Shown one piece after another: positions 22,166 through 34,428 of a DNA stretch of 64,000 bases. The stretch lies in contig NC_063442.1 of NCBI RefSeq assembly GCF_020379485.1, forward strand, positions 14,320,009 through 14,384,008. Direction: 5' to 3'. The notes beneath the pieces are model-generated. The model was not told the origin of the DNA and searched no databases. It saw nothing but the letters and a program-made list of their open reading frames with translations. The stretch's first letter is position 1. Each line of letters opens with the position of its first letter. This stretch comes from Brassica napus. Its lineage: Eukaryota > Streptophyta > Magnoliopsida > Brassicales > Brassicaceae. A program made the translations under genes and the position numbers.

Positions 22166-22465
22166 AATTCTATAAATAGTTTCCTTTTAAAAACTTTAAT
22201 TAAATAAATAAAAAATAAAAAAAATCATCAATCAATCAAATTATAACAATTAATTGGAAAGTTATTCTATGAGCGACACGTCAGTATAAATTATTAAAGT
22301 AACTTTTCAATTAATATATAGGAAGACAGCTTCTTTTTAAAAACTTTAACTAAATAAATGAAAAATAAAAAATCATTAATCAATCAAATTATAACAATTA
22401 ATTAGAGAGTTATGAGCATACGTCAGCATAAATCATTAAAGTAATTTTTCAATTAATATATAGGA
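22166..22465. repeat. ~145-bp tandem repeat at the Helitron 5' end
   Basis: Two copies share AAAAACTTTAA, AATCAATCAAATTATAACAA and TTTTCAATTAATATATAGGA in order, ending near 22320 and 22465. Confidence 0.75.
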
Positions 22466-22738
22466 TGATATTTACTTATTCTCACAGAATGGTTTCGCTC
22501 ATTTTCTCGCTCGACATTGTAACCTCTCTTTGATTAATCAATAAATATATGTCTGTAAAATAAATCACAATCGAGTTTGATCATCTTAATAAAACCGACC
22601 AAGCTCATACTAATATTTAACAAGTGGACTTTATTTTCCTCGTCCACACATTAATGGGCCTTTTCAGCTCATCGGTGTTACAGTCTCTTTTTACCTTTTG
22701 TTCATTTTCATTCCTTTTGTAAATGATTTTGACTATTA

Positions 22739-23896
22739 TCCCCTACATATTAGAGGAGAAACAATTTTAAAACTTATCTTACTGGCAAAGAATATGACGT
22801 GGTGACGTGGCTTCACGAGAAGCTTTTATTTAGTAAAACGTTTAGGTATCACGCAGAGAATGTTTTTCACCAAAATTATGAATTTAATACGTTCACACTA
22901 ACATTCCTTAAAAAGAATTTCATACCATCTATATTTTCTCAACAAACACTTTTACGTGATAAACCTTCAGGTTCAAATTCGATTAGTTGGTTTATCAATC
23001 CTTTCAATATAATCATAGCATAAATAAAAATTTATTATTCTTCTATACGTTTATGTTAAAAACGGCAACTCATATGATCTATCACCATTAACTCGACAAA
23101 TCCGTAGAGACGACAAAGCGATGAACTTTAGTACGATGCCAAGTGTTAATGAAAGAACCTTTTTCTCCATACTTGCTTTTATACATTTAAGCAGATCACT
23201 CACGTTCTTCAGAACCGCTTCTCATTGCTGAAAGAGAACGTTGAAAATATATTTCTAGATAAATGTGTTGTACTCGGTTTTGTTACTGCTCGATGAGGTG
23301 ATCTCTATTTCGAGGAGACTGAATCACTGTAAATCGTCTCGGCTTAGTGTATTAGTCTTCTCGAGCAAGCAATATAAGCATGTGAGTGTCACCACCTTCG
23401 CCGCATGAGATCTCTTCGTTAGACGACCTTGAAGATGAGAATAAACTTCCAGGAACAAACCACCAGCAAGTCACGTGTTGGAACAACTTTTACAATTTAG
23501 AGGATCAAATAAGCTTCAATTTTTTTTATTACGCAACTACATTTTCTGAATTTAAAGGAGCTATACTTTTTTTCACACAGTTATTGTTTTGCTTATAATA
23601 TTTTACCGATTTTATTTGTTAAACCCCTAAGTCCATAACTACTACAACGTGATAGGCAAAATATAAAAAAATATATTTTTCAAAGTTTCTTCCAAACTTG
23701 CAAACACCATATATTAAATTTTAATAATAGTGAACCCATTATAAAAAGTCTCTGGCTTTGCTCCTGATAACTATCATACATTCAGTTATATCTAACTATC
23801 GCTTAAAATATACCTTATGTTATACATAATCATAATATATAATTTCAACACTAATATAAACATTTTATTCCGCGCAAAGTGCGGGTTACTATCTAG
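22739..23896 (+). mobile_element. Non-autonomous Helitron
   Basis: It starts TCCCCTACATATTAGAGG at 22739, preceded by A. It ends with hairpin CCGCGC-AAAGT-GCGGG at 23870-23885 and CTAG at 23893-23896, followed by T. The interior (1158 bp) includes short ORFs but no recognisable protein. Confidence 0.85.
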
Positions 23897-24084
23897 TTAA
23901 CGGGAAAACGGAAAATTCATGCTAGCACTGTGGTTGGTGAGAAATTTCATACCCGTATATTGGAGACGAGCTTAAAACATTCCTCCACTTGAACAAAATT
24001 TGAATTAAATGCCTAAACTATATAAGCCGTTGATGATATATGCCTTGAAAGGTAAGACCATTTGAAATTGATGATTGATTGCCT

Positions 24085-24615
24085 CAGGGTTAGTTAGATG
24101 CAGCCAACGATTTTTTCCCTCTGGCCTATGCGGTGACAAAGAAGTCTCCTCAGATAGTTAGCGTTGGTTTCTCACTAACATCAGAGAGACTGTTTTGAGT
24201 ATTGTTCTAATTTTAGCCGTGTCTCTCTTGTTTGCGGCGATATGTACACCAAACCTGTCACGGAGAAGCTCGAAGAGTTCAGGACGTCTTCAGTCTTCTG
24301 TTATTTACGCTGTGATGCCGGTAGATAACAACAACGCTTTTCAGGTCGCAGCACCTTCAGAAGTTGATGACGAATGGACTCAGCATGCACTGTGGGGATT
24401 TTCAAAGCAAAAAGTTCCCATGCCTGCATGCTCTGGCCGTTTGCAAAAAGCTGAAAATCAACCCTTTGCTGTATGTAGACGAGTGTTACACTTTTGAACG
24501 GTATTGCAAAACTTATGCTGCCACTTTTTCTCCTGTTCCGGAGTTATCAGCTTGGCCGGAATCTTCCGGAGTTCCGAGATTGTTTCCTCCGCCACCAACG
24601 CAAAACAACTCCTAA
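24085..24615 (+). pseudogene. MuDR-type (MULE) transposase fragment with SWIM zinc finger
   Basis: LDAANDFFPLAYAVTKKS near 24097-24150 matches the DDE core of MULE transposases. PVDNNNAFQVAAPSEVDDEW (24320-24375) and then CGDFQSKKFPCLHALAVCKK (24392-24450) give the SWIM finger. The first SWIM cysteine is disturbed. ERYCKTYAATFSPVPELSAW and PRLFPPPP end the protein at about 24615. The part between the DDE core and the SWIM region is deleted, and frames change near 24375. It is therefore a dead remnant of an autonomous MULE, not clearly linked to the non-autonomous MULEs nearby. Confidence 0.85.
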
Positions 24616-25418
24616 GACCAGTAACAGGAAGAGCTGAGAAATGTAAATTTTCATCTGAACCGAACCGGGCATTTTAGTATGTTTATGTAGTATCTTGTGA
24701 CTTTCGGAAGTAGGGTTTTAATTTTACAGTGTAGATGCTGTAATGGAAAAACAGAACGTGTGTTGATGCGTATGTGATGATTAATCCGGTTTGTGCGAGA
24801 ATTTTTGATGAACCGATACAAAATTTGTAGCAAAGCTGAACCGGATCGTTAATTGAATACAAAAACCAAAGCTAAACAACGGAACTTGTTGTTTAGCTCC
24901 GTTGATACATGTACCACATCTGATGACAATACAAATCTAACTTCTCGAGGTGGGTTCATAACTCTTCTAATGTAGAATATGGCAATCTTCGTTGGTTTAT
25001 CGTGCAAAAATACCTTAAAGTAAGAAGTGTCATACCCGTGTAATATAAAAGACAAAAAGTGACACAAGCTGTAGTATTCTCATATACATTAACAATAACA
25101 AGTTGTAAAAGATTCCCACCAAAAGAGTTAATGGGTAGATGAATAACAAATAAAGATTTAAAGGACTTGTACGAGTATATATTTTATTATTGCATAGCAC
25201 ATGCACCAGACGACTTGAAGTCAATGAAGAAAATATCAAGATCTAAAAGTAAGAACAACGTTCACATTTAAAACCATTTGAGCCGAGAGATGCGCTCTTT
25301 TACTTTTAACTCCTTGCCCTCAGTCTCACTTTCATCTTTATAATAAACCACTGATACCTTTGTTACAACATACTTCTTTTTTTTTTTCTTGGTTGCTACT
25401 AATTGCTATTGTTGAGAG
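24616..25418. other. Intergenic DNA upstream of the NLR gene
   Basis: No coding text is recognised. A TTTATAATAAA box at about 25336-25346 lies some 75 bases upstream of the NLR start and could be its core promoter. Confidence 0.4.
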
Positions 25419-28173
25419 ATGGAAGTAACATGTTTGGGAGCAGATGAAGCATGGGACTTATTCCGCGAGAAAGTTGGTGAAGTGACCTTAGAAAGTCACC
25501 CTGACATCCCTGCGCTGGCGAGAATAGTTGTTGAAAGATGCAGAGGCTCACCGTTGGCAGTCAGCGTTATCGGCGTGGCTATGGCAGGCAAGAGCTTGGT
25601 GCAAGAATGGCGGTATGCAATCGACGCTTTGACTTTATCTGCGGCTAAGTTTTCAGGTATGGAAGATGAGATCCTTCCGGTTTTGAAGTTTAGCTACGAT
25701 AGTTTGAAGGATGAGAGAGTGAAACTGTGTTTCCAATATTGTGCTTTATTCCGAAAGGGTGAACACATATGGAAAGATCATTTGGTTGAGTATTGGGTAG
25801 ATGAAGGCATTATAGATGGGAAAGAAGATAGATACAGAGCAGAAGAGGAGTGCTACGATATAATAAGATACCTCGTTCGTGCTTGTTTACTGGCGGATGA
25901 TAAACATGGGAACACAGTGAGCATGCCTAGCCTGGCTCGTGAGCTGGCCTTGTGGGTAGCATCAAATTTTGGGGAGGAGAAAGAAAACTTTATTGTGAAA
26001 CCCAATGAAAAACTTGGTGAAGTTCCAAATGTCAAGGACTGGGGACAAGTGAGTAGGATGTCATTGTCTGAAAATAAGATCAAGAAAATAAGTTGCAGTC
26101 CAGTTTGTCCTAAGCTCAGAACCCTGTTACTCGGGTATAATAACCTGGAGAAGATCTCAAGTGGGTTCTTTATGTGTATGCCTAATCTTGTGGTTTTGGA
26201 TCTAGCTGCAAACATTGGCCTCAGAGAGCTACCTGATGGGATTTCTAGGCTCATCTCTTTGCAGTATCTCGACTTGTCACATACAGATATAAAGCAACTG
26301 CCTCTAGCAAGTTTAAAAGAGTTGAAAAGGCTTCAACACCTGAACCTTGAGTTTACAGGCTTCCTCAAAGAAATTGCTGGGATATCAAGTTTATCTAACT
26401 TGCAAGTTCTGAAGCTCTATGCTTCCTTTGATTTAGATATCAATCTCGTGGAGGAACTACAGCTTCTGAAGCATTTAAAAGTCTTAACAGTCTCTGGAGG
26501 TGATGCCTATGTCTGGGAACAGTTGATGAGTAATCCTAGATTAGCTAGTTGCACTCGCAATATGTATTTTTACGAATGTGAAGCAGGAGAAACTGGCATA
26601 TCGATTGCAGCGACTTCTAGTAGGCTTGAAGACCTTACAATATATGAGTCCAACATAAGAGAGATAAAGATTGATCAGAGTAGTCCAAAAACCATGTGCA
26701 ACTTCCAGTTCCTTGTCAAAGTGGAGATCAGTGAATGCCAAGGTCTGCAGGACTTGACGTGGTTGCTCTTTGCTCCGAATCTTGGTTGGCTAGATGTTAG
26801 AGAATCACCGCAAATCGAAGAAATAATAAGCGAAGAGAAAGCTGCCAGGTTTATGAATGGTGAAGCAACTATGATGCCCTTCCTCAAGTTGAAACACCTT
26901 GATTTAGCTTATCTGGACCAGCTGAGTAGCATCTACTGGAGTCCTTTGTCTTTTCCATGCCTAATGAAAATCAGTATATTCGGCTGTCCGAATCTCTGGA
27001 AACTACCTCTTGGTTCCAGCAGCGCCAACGGCTGTAACCTTGTCATTCATGGAGAGGAAGAGTGGATAGAGGAGCTTCAATGGGACGAGGAAGGTACTAA
27101 GGAACAGTTCACCCTGAAAGGTCGAAAGGTTAGTTTCTTAGAGTATCTCCAACATCATTCTATTTTTTATTTCAAAATAGAGTTTAGCTTAAGAAATGTT
27201 CTAAAATTTATTCCAATTTCTACTTCATTATAGAGTAAAAAATGAAATTACTAATTTTTTTTTTTATTACTCCATTTTCCACTCCAAAATAAAGTAGGGT
27301 TGGAGTAAACTCAACTCCATTATGAAGTTACTCTATTTTGAAGTATAAAAATGGAATGATACATTGGAGATGCTTTTATTGGTATAACCTTCTGTAGGTT
27401 TATGAGTCACTTGTTTGATTTTGACATCTTAGAAACCTTTTTGCAGAGTGAGCCTGTAGCTGCTTATCCACAAAACCAGTCGGAGTTAGAACTGTTGAGG
27501 AAGAGAGTAGTGGATCTTGAAGAAGAGAACAGATCCATCAAACAACGGCTTGAGAGGATAGAGAGGTTTTTATGGCAGCAACAGCAACTGCAGCAGGCAA
27601 GGGCGCATCAGCAACCAACAACGGGCATGCTTCCACCACAAACTGTAATTCACCAACAGAGGCAATCCCAAAGAACACTTCCAGACATGCCATCAAAGTA
27701 TGTTTTTGTTTTCATTCTTATCTACATTTAGGTACTATATTTTATTTTATTTTCAACAATAGCTACTCTAATTTAAAAGGAAAACGCCTGAACATTTAGG
27801 TACTATCTAAAAAAGGTAACTATCCTTTTCTATAAAGGTGATATTTCGCATTTGATGATCCTAGTGCCTCTTAACTCTGCAGATCAAATCAATAAAAGAA
27901 ATATACTTACCAGATATGAATGCTAAATACTAGAGAGCAAGTTGTAGAGGGTAAGTAAGTAAGTTAATAGTTATCTTCTTCATTTTTGTTCTTACTACTT
28001 AGACAATAGTTTCAATCTATGTGTTGTGTGTTTTTTTCACTCGAACAGGAGTCTCAGAGCAGTTTGAGAAATCGAAGAAGTTGAAGGAGTGGATAGCAGG
28101 AGGACCAGATTACACGTTTCTTGAATATGAAAAGCCAAGCCAGACAACATTCAATATCAATTTCATGAAATAA
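25419..28173 (+). CDS. Truncated CC-type NLR disease-resistance protein, possibly with extra C-terminal exons
   Basis: The main exon (25419 to about 27128) begins MEVTCLGADEAWDLFREKVGE. This is the segment after RNBS-C in CNL proteins, so the coiled-coil domain, P-loop and kinase-2 are absent. It contains RCRGSPLAV (GLPLA box, Leu changed to Ser) and CFQYCALFRKGEHIWK (RNBS-D). The MHD site reads MPS in VSMPSLARELALW. About 12 LRRs follow (for example LPDGISRLISLQYLDLSHTD). The frame ends at 27233, but GGTTAG at 27128 is a possible donor. A further exon at 27446-27700 encodes a coiled coil (ELELLRKRVVDLEEENRSI) and a Gln-rich tail, then GTATGT. A last exon (28049-28173) reads FEKSKKLKEWIAGGPDYTF to a stop. 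Whether these exons belong to the NLR is unproven. Without a P-loop it cannot be a normal ATP-switch NLR. Confidence 0.7.
27141..27375. mobile_element. Tourist-like MITE in the NLR 3' intron
   Basis: The ends GAGTATCTCCAACATCATTC and the inverse of AAGCATCTCCAATGTATCAT face each other, with TTA on both sides. The interior has the TTTTGGAGT/ACTCCA words common in Brassica MITEs. Its insertion just past the donor provides the stop that ends the long frame at 27233. Confidence 0.7.
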
Positions 28174-29640
28174 GAAGAAACTTTAAGTGTGTTTCAAAAA
28201 AGGAAAAAAAAAAGAAAGAAGAAACCTTATGTTCATTTTCCGTTAAGTGTTGTTATCCCTTTAAATTGCTCTGTTTCTAGCAGGATTCTGTTAAGTTGTG
28301 ATACGATATGAACACAAATGCTTTCTTTCTTGATTTGTGTATGGTTTTTTGCAGTATGTCTCATCTATATGCTGAACAATGAACATTAGCTTCGAGAATA
28401 ACCCATCTGTTGAGAGAATTTTGATGCGTCACACATAAGCATGAGCATTTCGATTTTCGGTAAGGTTCCAGTTCGTTTTTTTTTTTTTGGCTTTTGGTTT
28501 TCTGATTCTATTGATATAGGAACAATCCGATTATTTCTGAAATTTGTTTCGGTTTCATTATTTTGGTTTTTAGTCAGGTTACAGTTATGGAACCAGCTAC
28601 TATCTGATAAAATTATGGGCCAATTCCGTTCTAGTTTTTGGATAATTAAGGTAAGAAAACAGATTTTTCAAATAAAATATCGGATCATTTGAATAAATTT
28701 ATTTATTTTTGATAAAGAATATCCATATAATTATGATAATTTTAAGTATTATAGACAAAAAAAATATTTGGGTAGTTTGGTGTGTTGGGTAATTCGGTTT
28801 ATAACTAGTTTTTAAAAATATTTGGTAATTTTAAAACTAGATATAATTAATATTTTATGTTCTTATGTTTTGGATATTAAGGTACTCATTTGGTACTCGG
28901 TTCGATTCCGGTTTGATTTTTTGCTTTTCGGTTTTAGAGATGTAAGTACCGCTTAGATATTTTGTGAACATCAGTTTTGTTTTAAATTTAGTTTTTCCAG
29001 TTTATTTCTGGTTCAGTTTTTGCTTCTCGGTTTATATACACATGCCTGGTCACATATTATTGACACTTGTTTTAGATATTCAGGTATGTTCATATTCAAT
29101 CAAATGGTGATCAATTGAATTGATCCTTTGCCATCTTCAGTTAGAGGCTAAAAAGCTTTGTTTAAACGGTTACATTAACTATGAATATATTTGTATATTT
29201 AAACATTAATTTCAAGTTATAGCCACTAAGAATTTCAAATTACTGTATATTTCAAAACTAGGAAACTTGATGAGTATACCTCTTTACATGTTCATTTCAA
29301 AATTACACATATTTACTCGATGAGCTTTATGAGATTTCACTAGATGTCCTCTCCTAAATTTTAGATGGGATTATTTCAGACTTTTACAACTTTAAATGAG
29401 TTTCCTTTCACCCAAACTTCAATATTAAAACCTATCCGAAATTCCTTTTAAGACGAGTTTTAAAAATGCATCTAAATACAATTTTTAGCATGTGTTTAAT
29501 TGTTAATAAACGAAAAAATAATTCATTTTTTGTTGCTTAAAATAATTGTAAATAAAAGCTCTTTAAAATTTTAAAATATGGATTTAAAATAATATATTCA
29601 TTTTTATTGCTTAAAATAGCTATAAGAACTGAAGCCCAAA
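28174..29640. other. Gene-less AT-rich spacer
   Basis: Contains TTCGGTTTTGGTTC-like words (28450-29040) but no TIR pair, tRNA or conserved ORF that I can support. The ORF at 28441-28692 follows low-complexity text. Confidence 0.4.
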
Positions 29641-29949
29641 CATATAATGTATGGCCCGAAAGAAGGAACATACCGGAGAATCAAACATTATGACCATTAT
29701 ACCCTTGTATGAACCTGCTATTTTACCTTTGTTGCCAGCCTTAAACCTTTCCCTTTACCGTCCGCCTCGCTCCCTCTCGTCACTCACTGATCTGATTCTT
29801 CCGCAACGAATCTGTTTTTTTTTTTGTTTCTCCATCAACAACTCGTAAGTTATCCTTTTTCCAGATCCATTCTCTTTCACGATAAGATTATTCATTATTT
29901 TGTTTTACTTTAGTATTGACATAATGATAGAAACTTGTGAATTGTAGAA
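29641..29949 (+). promoter_or_regulatory. HLP 5' leader with a probable leader intron
   Basis: CT-rich leader text ends at CAACTC|GTAAGT (about 29842) and resumes at TTGTAG|AAATGG just before the start codon. This fits a short intron in the 5' UTR. Confidence 0.55.
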
Positions 29950-31063
29950 ATGGCGGCAGCTTTTGCTTCCAGACTATCTCGTGGTAAGATACTAGTGGGA
30001 ATTTCGAAGTAATGATGTGAGATTAAATTAAAAGTTTTGAACTTTGTAACTGATTTTGAAAGACTGATTCATATGACATAACATTTGTTTTTTTTTTGTG
30101 TTTGATGGTCTTATCAATTTATGCTCAAAATATTTGTTTTGTGGTTGTCTGATCTTATAATATAATGAGCAGGTCGTTCATTGCTTGGTGGTCTTAAGAA
30201 TGATTTATCCGGATTAATGAATACCTCCTATGGAATGATGAATGAAGCTAGCCTCTCTCAGGTCAGATACCTTCTTCAACTTAGGGGGTCTATTCAATCT
30301 AGAGATTGAAGTGATTTTATTTTAATGAGTTTTGAAATTCTTTTAGATGAATTGGTGAATTTTATATGGTTATTGTTACTATGAGATTTAGTTTAAAAAA
30401 AAAAAAAAAAAATCTACTAAGAAATCACTAGAAAACTACTTAAAATATTTTCAATAATTCTAAATTTAAAATACTTTATGAAATGTCAAGTCCAGTAATA
30501 CTAGATTTTAAATGATTCTTGTTTGAAAAACAGTAGATTTGTGGTCACTATTGCTTCTGAACTCAGTTGTGTTTGCTTCCTTCTGTACAGTTATGGTTAT
30601 CTAAAAGTTTTTAGGTGTATCAATGTCTGATAGTTTCTTCTTTTTTTTTGTGTGGAAGCAGCAGCAACAGAGAAGGACATTCATTCAAATGGGGACGGTT
30701 CTCAAAGTCGTGGACAACTCGGGAGCCAAGAAAGTGATGTGTATTCAAGCGCTAAAAGGTAAGAAAGGAGCTAGGCTTGGGGATACGATAGTTGCTTCGG
30801 TGAAAGAAGCTATGCCAAACGGTAAAGTGAAGAAAGGAGCGGTTGTGTATGGCGTGGTTGTGCGAGCTGCGATGCAGAGAGGTCGTGTTGATGGAAGCGA
30901 AGTTAGGTTTGATGATAACGCCGTTGTTCTTGTTGATAACAAAGACAAGAAGACTAAAACTGATCGCCAGCCGATTGGTACCCGAGTGTTTGGTCCTGTT
31001 CCTCATGAGCTTCGTAAGAAGAAGCATCTCAAGATTCTTGCTTTGGCTCAACACATTGCTTGA
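29950..31063 (+). CDS. HLP: Mitochondrial ribosomal protein uL14m (HUELLENLOS PARALOG)
   Basis: There are three coding exons. 29950-29983 reads [12 protein letters not shown]. 30173-30261 reads [20 protein letters not shown]. The third runs from about 30662 to 31063. The last exon is a full L14 domain: [45 protein letters not shown] and [13 protein letters not shown]. The long N-terminal extension rich in Ala, Ser and Arg fits a mitochondrial presequence. uL14 sits on the 50S-type subunit at the interface with the small subunit. In Arabidopsis the relatives HLL and HLP are nuclear genes for the mitochondrial protein. The third exon is preceded by AAGCAGCAG, so three acceptors 3 bp apart could be used. 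The start of this exon is therefore uncertain by one or two Gln codons. Position next to ALIS2 supports HLP over HLL. Confidence 0.93.
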
Positions 31064-31839
31064 GACAACAACATCAAGTCCTAAAACCAACGTAGTGTCT
31101 TTCTTTTTATGTTCTTCTGTAAACTCTCTTCAGTAATTTTTTCTTTTGGTTGAGTCTTCGTTAAGCTTACGAGGCACAATTTTTTTTTTGTTCTAATGAA
31201 TTTATAGGTTCATAAACTATAAAACTCTCAAATAAAAGTTAGAAATAGTTCAGCTCGGGCTTGATTAAATTTAAGTATGTTACAAATAAATGTTCACTAA
31301 TCAGTAACCACCTTGCTCCTTGAGGCTAAATTTCCAAATTCACTCCTTTGTTTTGGTATTTTCACTAAACATTGTACTGATTTTAAATAGATTTTCAAAT
31401 ATCATTAGCTGGGATCAAATGCTGAGATGGACCACTTGGTCTCCAAAAAATCTCAATTAGACCCATCACTTTATTTATTTATTTATTTTGCATTTAAATT
31501 TAAATAGAAATCTATGTTAAATAACTGAAAAACCTAAGGAGTTAAACATATTTACTAACCTATGCTATTATTATCCAACCCAATATCCGACCCAGATCCA
31601 GACCCGAAATCCGATCCAATCTCCTTCTTCTTCCCCATTTCTTCCCCATTCATAGTTCTTCTACCATAATACAAAATCAAAAAAATTCTTCAACCATCCA
31701 CTAATTTTCTCTTTCTTATCTCAAATCGATCAACTCATAGTCATGTTTAATCAATTATATTTTATCCAGAGTCAAATTCTATATTTTCCATCCGATATCC
31801 AAAATAATGAAGAACGCAAAGTATTACTACTAAAATTAG

Positions 31840-34425
31840 TATAACTCAAACTAGGACAAGTAGTATAACTCAAACTAGTACTACTTGTACAACTCGAATT
31901 AGTACAACTACTACATATTAAGTATCTCCTATATATTATTTGAAAAATGATTTTCTTATGTATCATCACCATGTTCATTCTCACAAAAAAAGATGACATG
32001 GCTTTGAGAAATTATGAAATGACATCACTTAATTATGAGATGTATAATAATTTCATCTATTTATTATTTTCGGCATATGAAGATGCTAGAAAAGGGAATG
32101 ATGTAGAACCAATAAGACATATTGGTCTAATCTACCCCGCATGCATGTGTCAAATATATGAATAGTATATTTTTAATAATATTTGATTTGAAATTTATAC
32201 GTTTACAAGTTGTACTAGTTATACTAGTTGTACGATTTTCGAAAAAAAATCATCTTCATCTTTTTGGTCTTGAGGCCAAAAAACTAGATGCAAAACCAGA
32301 AAATTCTTCAAACAGTGTTCTAAAAACGCGAGTCACCGAAAAGAAGAAAAAGATTGGGTTTGATGTATGATTTTTGTGTTTTTTTTTTTTACAAATAATT
32401 GTTTTAATCGTGATGAAATAACATAGTTGTACTAGCATTTGAGTTGTACCGTTTGTACATAGTTGTACTAGTTTAATCTTTCCCGCTTGCATCTGTCAAA
32501 ATACATGTATACATCATCCCTTTTTTTCAGTGTATGAATGATATTAAAAAGATGATGTTGAACAAATAATACATATTAGTCTAATCTTTTCCGTTTGCAT
32601 CTGTCAAAATACATGTATAATTAGAACAACTAGAAGTCTAAAACATGTATAATTACTACAATTTTACAATTAATATGATTATATTTAATTTTTGTTTTCA
32701 ACGAATGAATGATATTTTAGAAAGGGATGATGTATCACCAATGAAAATATTGGTTTAATCTTCATGGATGTGTCAAAATATGTTAATAGTTTTTATATAA
32801 TATTTTTTTTGATAATGATTTGTTTTACCATTTGTACTAGTTGTATTATATATGGAAGAAAATTATCTTCACATTTTTGCTTCCGAAGCCGAAAAAGACA
32901 ACTGCCGAGTGAGAAAAGATTGCAGTTTAAGATCTGGAAGAGTATAGTCTAAAAGATAATGCATAAGCCAACACGAGTTTGAAAAAAATGCATAAACATT
33001 AATATTTGGTATTTGGACTACAACAATAATAGTTTAACCGGTTTAACTACAGTAGTACTATTGCTAGTTTAATTGTGGCAACACTTGATTTGTGTTTTTC
33101 TAGTGCTGGTTAGTAGGTTTCTCGCCTCAAAGTTCATTTTCTTGATATGGACATGAAAATATTATAAGAAATAGAGCAATTATAATCACATACACAAGAA
33201 GAACATGGTGAAACTTGCATATTTTGATATAAAATATGATATACATATGTTTGTTGTATCTACAAATTTGATTTCAAATAGTTTTTGATTCTTATGTTTG
33301 CAAATTCGTACATTTCACTCAGCTTATTATTTAATTCTATTTTATAATTTAAAATTTTTCCTACAAAAAAAAATAAATCTTCAAAAATTTATGAAGTTTT
33401 TAAAAAATTATGAAATTTATAATCCCAATACCATCAGTTTTTTTTTAATATCTATTTTTTTTATAAATATTATTTAGTTTTACGTTTTGTATTTACGTAC
33501 CTAACAAGTTTTTCTCTTAATTTTATCGACTTTGATTTAATGTATTTCAACCAAAAGAAATAAATAACAGGTTAAACTACACAAAAATATTTAGGAATAG
33601 TACAACTAGTACAACGACTTGATTTAATATTCAACCATAATGTTTAAAACATGATACACGTTTAAAATGTAATGGACAATATAAAATGAAATAACATAGT
33701 TGTACCAGTATTCGAGTTGTACTGATTTGTACATAGTTGTACTAGTTTTTGAGTTATACCAGTTTGTACATTGTTATATTTTGACAGTGAAATCGAAAAA
33801 ACTAGTTGTACGACATAAAATTTAAACTTACCTCAGTTGTACCACTTCATTATGTGTACATGTCTTTGCCCCAATAAAATGAAATCATAAATTTTGTTAA
33901 GATACATTTCATGTATGTTTTCCAAAAATTATGTGGACAAAGAAGTTAACAAACCTTAAAAATATAAGGTAGATCATGCAAACTTATGTGATTGTGTTAG
34001 ATTTGCAAAAAAAAAAAAACCCCATGACATATCATAAGGAACCTTTATAAATATTTTACAATTTAGCCACTTTATTGATTTTTTTCATATGACATACTCG
34101 AAGGAATATTTAAATTTCAGAACCTGAATAGTTGTACTAGTTATATCAGTATCACTAGTCTGGTAAATAAGAAATAGTTGTACCATTTATACTAGTCAAA
34201 CATATATTGTGTGATATATAGTTTTTCCATGATGAATGATGAAGCACTGGATATATTGACATGTAATATATCAAAGTCTGTTGATCTATTCAATAATACT
34301 TAGAACAATAATGTTCAGCAATTTCTCCATGCTTAATGATGGCAACAATTGCATGCACACAAGTTTTGAGAACCTGCATAGTTGTACTAGTTTTTGAGTT
34401 GTAACAATTTGTTTAACTACAATTA
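31840..34425. repeat. Dispersed AGTTGTACTAG motif family
   Basis: Exact copies occur at 32208, 32425, 32461, 33735, 34130 and 34380. Many near copies (TTGTACCAG, TTGTACGA, ACTAGTACAAC in inverse) lie between. Spacing is irregular, so it is not a simple tandem array. Often two motifs are joined by TTTGAGTTGTA-type text. Confidence 0.75.
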
Positions 34426-34428
34426 ACT

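Larger units (their letters stand above)
18780..22465 (-). mobile_element. Older Helitron (minus), host to a nested Helitron
   Basis: On the minus strand the 5' terminus TCCTATATATTAATTG starts at 22465, preceded by A. The 3' terminus ends GGCAAACACCTAG at 18780, followed by T, with a weakened subterminal hairpin. A second, slightly altered copy of the 5'-terminal region ends near 22320, giving a ~145-bp tandem repeat at that end. A complete younger Helitron sits at 19599-20672. No replication or helicase gene remains. The pairing of these two ends is inferred. Confidence 0.6.

Noticed and set aside
30280..30570. Possible MITE in the second HLP intron (GGGGGTCTATTCAATC at the left)
   Set aside because: No matching inverted right end or target duplication could be found.
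30745..31136. ORFs on both strands across the L14 exon
   Set aside because: Shadow frames of the HLP coding exon.
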